Shown here piece by piece: positions 15,482 to 16,108 of a stretch of 16,108 bases of DNA; within the stretch, counting starts at the first letter, position 1, and the number at the start of each line of letters is the position of its first letter. Below the pieces are notes generated by a model, which saw only the letters and a program-made list of their open reading frames with translations, ran no database searches and was not told where the DNA came from. Source of the DNA: Promethearchaeota archaeon (lineage in GTDB: Archaea; Asgardarchaeota; Lokiarchaeia; Sigynarchaeales; SOKP01); contig JAUWBH010000148.1 of assembly GCA_030605085.1 (NCBI GenBank), forward strand, positions 1 through 16,108, given 5' to 3'. Position numbers and translations under genes: made by a program.

Positions 15482-15663
15482 TTAATCTCCTTTACCAATA
15501 GAACTAACTAAATGTTCTATTATTTGAATTTTTTTTTTTGATTTTTTTCAAATTCATTAAGAATACCACTATTATAAAGCGAAATTAAGCCATGAAGTTC
15601 AGCCCAGATTCGGATCGTGAAAATATTTGCATTTTTTCCTTGCAAATTAGGATTTGAAGGCAT
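15482..15663 (-). pseudogene. TetR/AcrR-family regulator remnant (WHG ligand-binding domain)
   Basis: The frame from ATG 15663 contains FTIRIWAELHGLISLYNSG, the W-x-x-x-H-G signature of a TetR-family C-terminal (WHG, TetR_C_33-like) domain. It runs into an 11-A tract and stops after 47 residues. One frame over, the sequence continues sensibly as IQIIEHLVSSIGKGD to TAA at 15482-15484, so a homopolymer indel split the end. The N-terminal DNA-binding helix-turn-helix and the middle of the protein are absent: only about 60 of a usual 190-210 residues remain. A short in-frame stub MIIKNAFKS from ATG 15676 may be what is left of the N-terminus after an internal deletion. Confidence 0.7.
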
Positions 15664-15683
15664 TCTTAATGATCATTGATAAA

Positions 15684-15713
15684 TTTAACAGCGTTAAATT
15701 TAACAGTGTTAAA
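15684..15713. promoter_or_regulatory. Tandem pair of 15-bp palindromic operators
   Basis: TTTAACAGCGTTAAA (15684-15698) is followed without a gap by TTTAACAGTGTTAAA (15699-15713). Each has perfect 6-bp arms around a 3-bp centre. The pair abuts a TATA-like sequence and lies directly upstream of the TetR remnant, the usual place for an autoregulatory TetR operator. No other copy was seen in the window. Confidence 0.7.
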
Positions 15714-15866
15714 TATATATTCGTTTCGCTTTTTATTTAAACATTTACCATATGTTTTCTCATTTAAACTGTCTCTATTCTAAAACAATCAAAAAAAAAT
15801 ATAAATATTAACACTTAAATGCAATTAAGAAATAAACAATAAGCTTTTATTATATTAAATAGTCTG

Positions 15867-15882
15867 AAAAATAAAAAGAAAA
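15867..15882 (-). terminator. T-rich terminator after thermosome gene
   Basis: The coding strand reads TTTTCTTTTTATTTTT, beginning about 20 nt after the thermosome stop. The T runs are of archaeal terminator type. Confidence 0.45.
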
Positions 15883-15903
15883 TTAATATTAATATAAAGA
15901 TTT

Positions 15904-16108
15904 CTAAGGTTGAAATCCACCTTTTGCAGCGCTGGAAGCCCTGATAATTCTATCAACCCTTAAAATTAAGTTTGCCAATTCGCTACCGGATTTTAATAAA
16001 TGAATGATTAATGCTGCTGGTTCGACAATACCTTTGTTAAAATTGTCGCCAATTGTGTTTGTAATAGTATCTATTCCAATCCATTTATCGTTATCTCCTT
16101 TATGGGCT
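15904..16108 (-). CDS. Thermosome (group II chaperonin) subunit, C-terminal part
   Basis: The last 67 codons of a gene that continues beyond the right edge. The segment GIVEPAALIIHLLKSGSELANLILRVDRII matches the family's conserved end (G-V/I-V-E-P, then L-K-S-A-x-E-A-A-x-x-I-L-R-I-D). Thermosome subunits form the double-ring ATP-driven folding chamber of archaea and eukaryotes. The tail ASSAAKGGFQP is short and lacks the Gly/Met-rich repeats seen in some archaeal subunits. It has Leu-Ile-Leu-Arg-Val-Asp where Ile-Leu-Arg-Ile-Asp is usual. The stop is TAG at 15904-15906. The ATP-binding residues lie outside the window. Confidence 0.9.
   Translation of the reverse strand, partial: AHKGDNDKWIGIDTITNTIGDNFNKGIVEPAALIIHLLKSGSELANLILRVDRIIRASSAAKGGFQP

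Larger units (their letters stand above)
15398..15903. other. Spacer with TetR remnant and operator
   Basis: The only content I can support is the broken TetR frame (15482-15663), the tandem palindromic operator (15684-15713) with an adjoining AT-rich TATA candidate at 15711-15720, and T-tracts after the thermosome gene (15867-15882). Confidence 0.6.

Noticed and set aside
1..16108. CRISPR array
   Set aside because: No run of equal repeats with similar-length unique spacers was found. The only spaced repeats are the two 60-bp copies and the three TTGTCA motifs.

Overview
This AT-rich window most likely comes from an Asgard archaeon, probably Lokiarchaeia-like (inference). The evidence is a Ras/Rab-like small GTPase fused to an N-terminal CPxC...CxH zinc ribbon, a second small GTPase of the SRP-receptor-beta-like (COG2229) type, the C-terminus of a group II chaperonin (thermosome), archaeal TATA boxes with T-tract terminators, and a MetF/MetV/HdrA set.

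Layout. Positions 1-79 look like the last codons of a TnpB-type transposon protein, cut by the window edge. A long AT-rich spacer leads to the zinc-ribbon GTPase (696-1466), and two 60-bp direct repeats flank that gene. From 2027 to 7215 on the minus strand lies hdrA-metV-metF. It encodes a 1146-residue protein made of two complementary HdrA halves plus a C-terminal MvhD domain, followed by the two subunits of a methylene-tetrahydropterin reductase. A 289-bp inverted-repeat element with a 4-bp target duplication (MITE-like) sits between hdrA and the divergent second GTPase gene. That gene is best read from an AUA codon at 7782, behind a clear Shine-Dalgarno sequence. A small acidic ORFan and a GTP-dependent PEP carboxykinase follow on the minus strand.

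The segment 11181-15713, all minus strand, is a C1/carbon-acid cluster with signs of decay. It holds a tandem palindromic operator, a gutted TetR-family regulator, an intact TPP-dependent decarboxylase/synthase-like enzyme and the first dozen codons of a lost zinc alcohol dehydrogenase. An intact corrinoid protein and URO-D/MtaA-type methyltransferase pair follows. The cluster ends in a second alcohol dehydrogenase that is frameshifted and cut off at a perfect palindrome. The window ends inside a thermosome gene.

How the parts may work together (inference). The corrinoid/methyltransferase pair would bring methyl groups onto or off a pterin. MetFV would interconvert methyl- and methylene-pterin. 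The HdrA-HdrA-MvhD protein would pass electrons to or from MetFV without any HdrB or HdrC gene in the window. PEP carboxykinase links the C3/C4 acid pool to gluconeogenesis. The best candidates for something undescribed are the HdrA-HdrA-MvhD/MetVF arrangement and the two Asgard-type GTPases.
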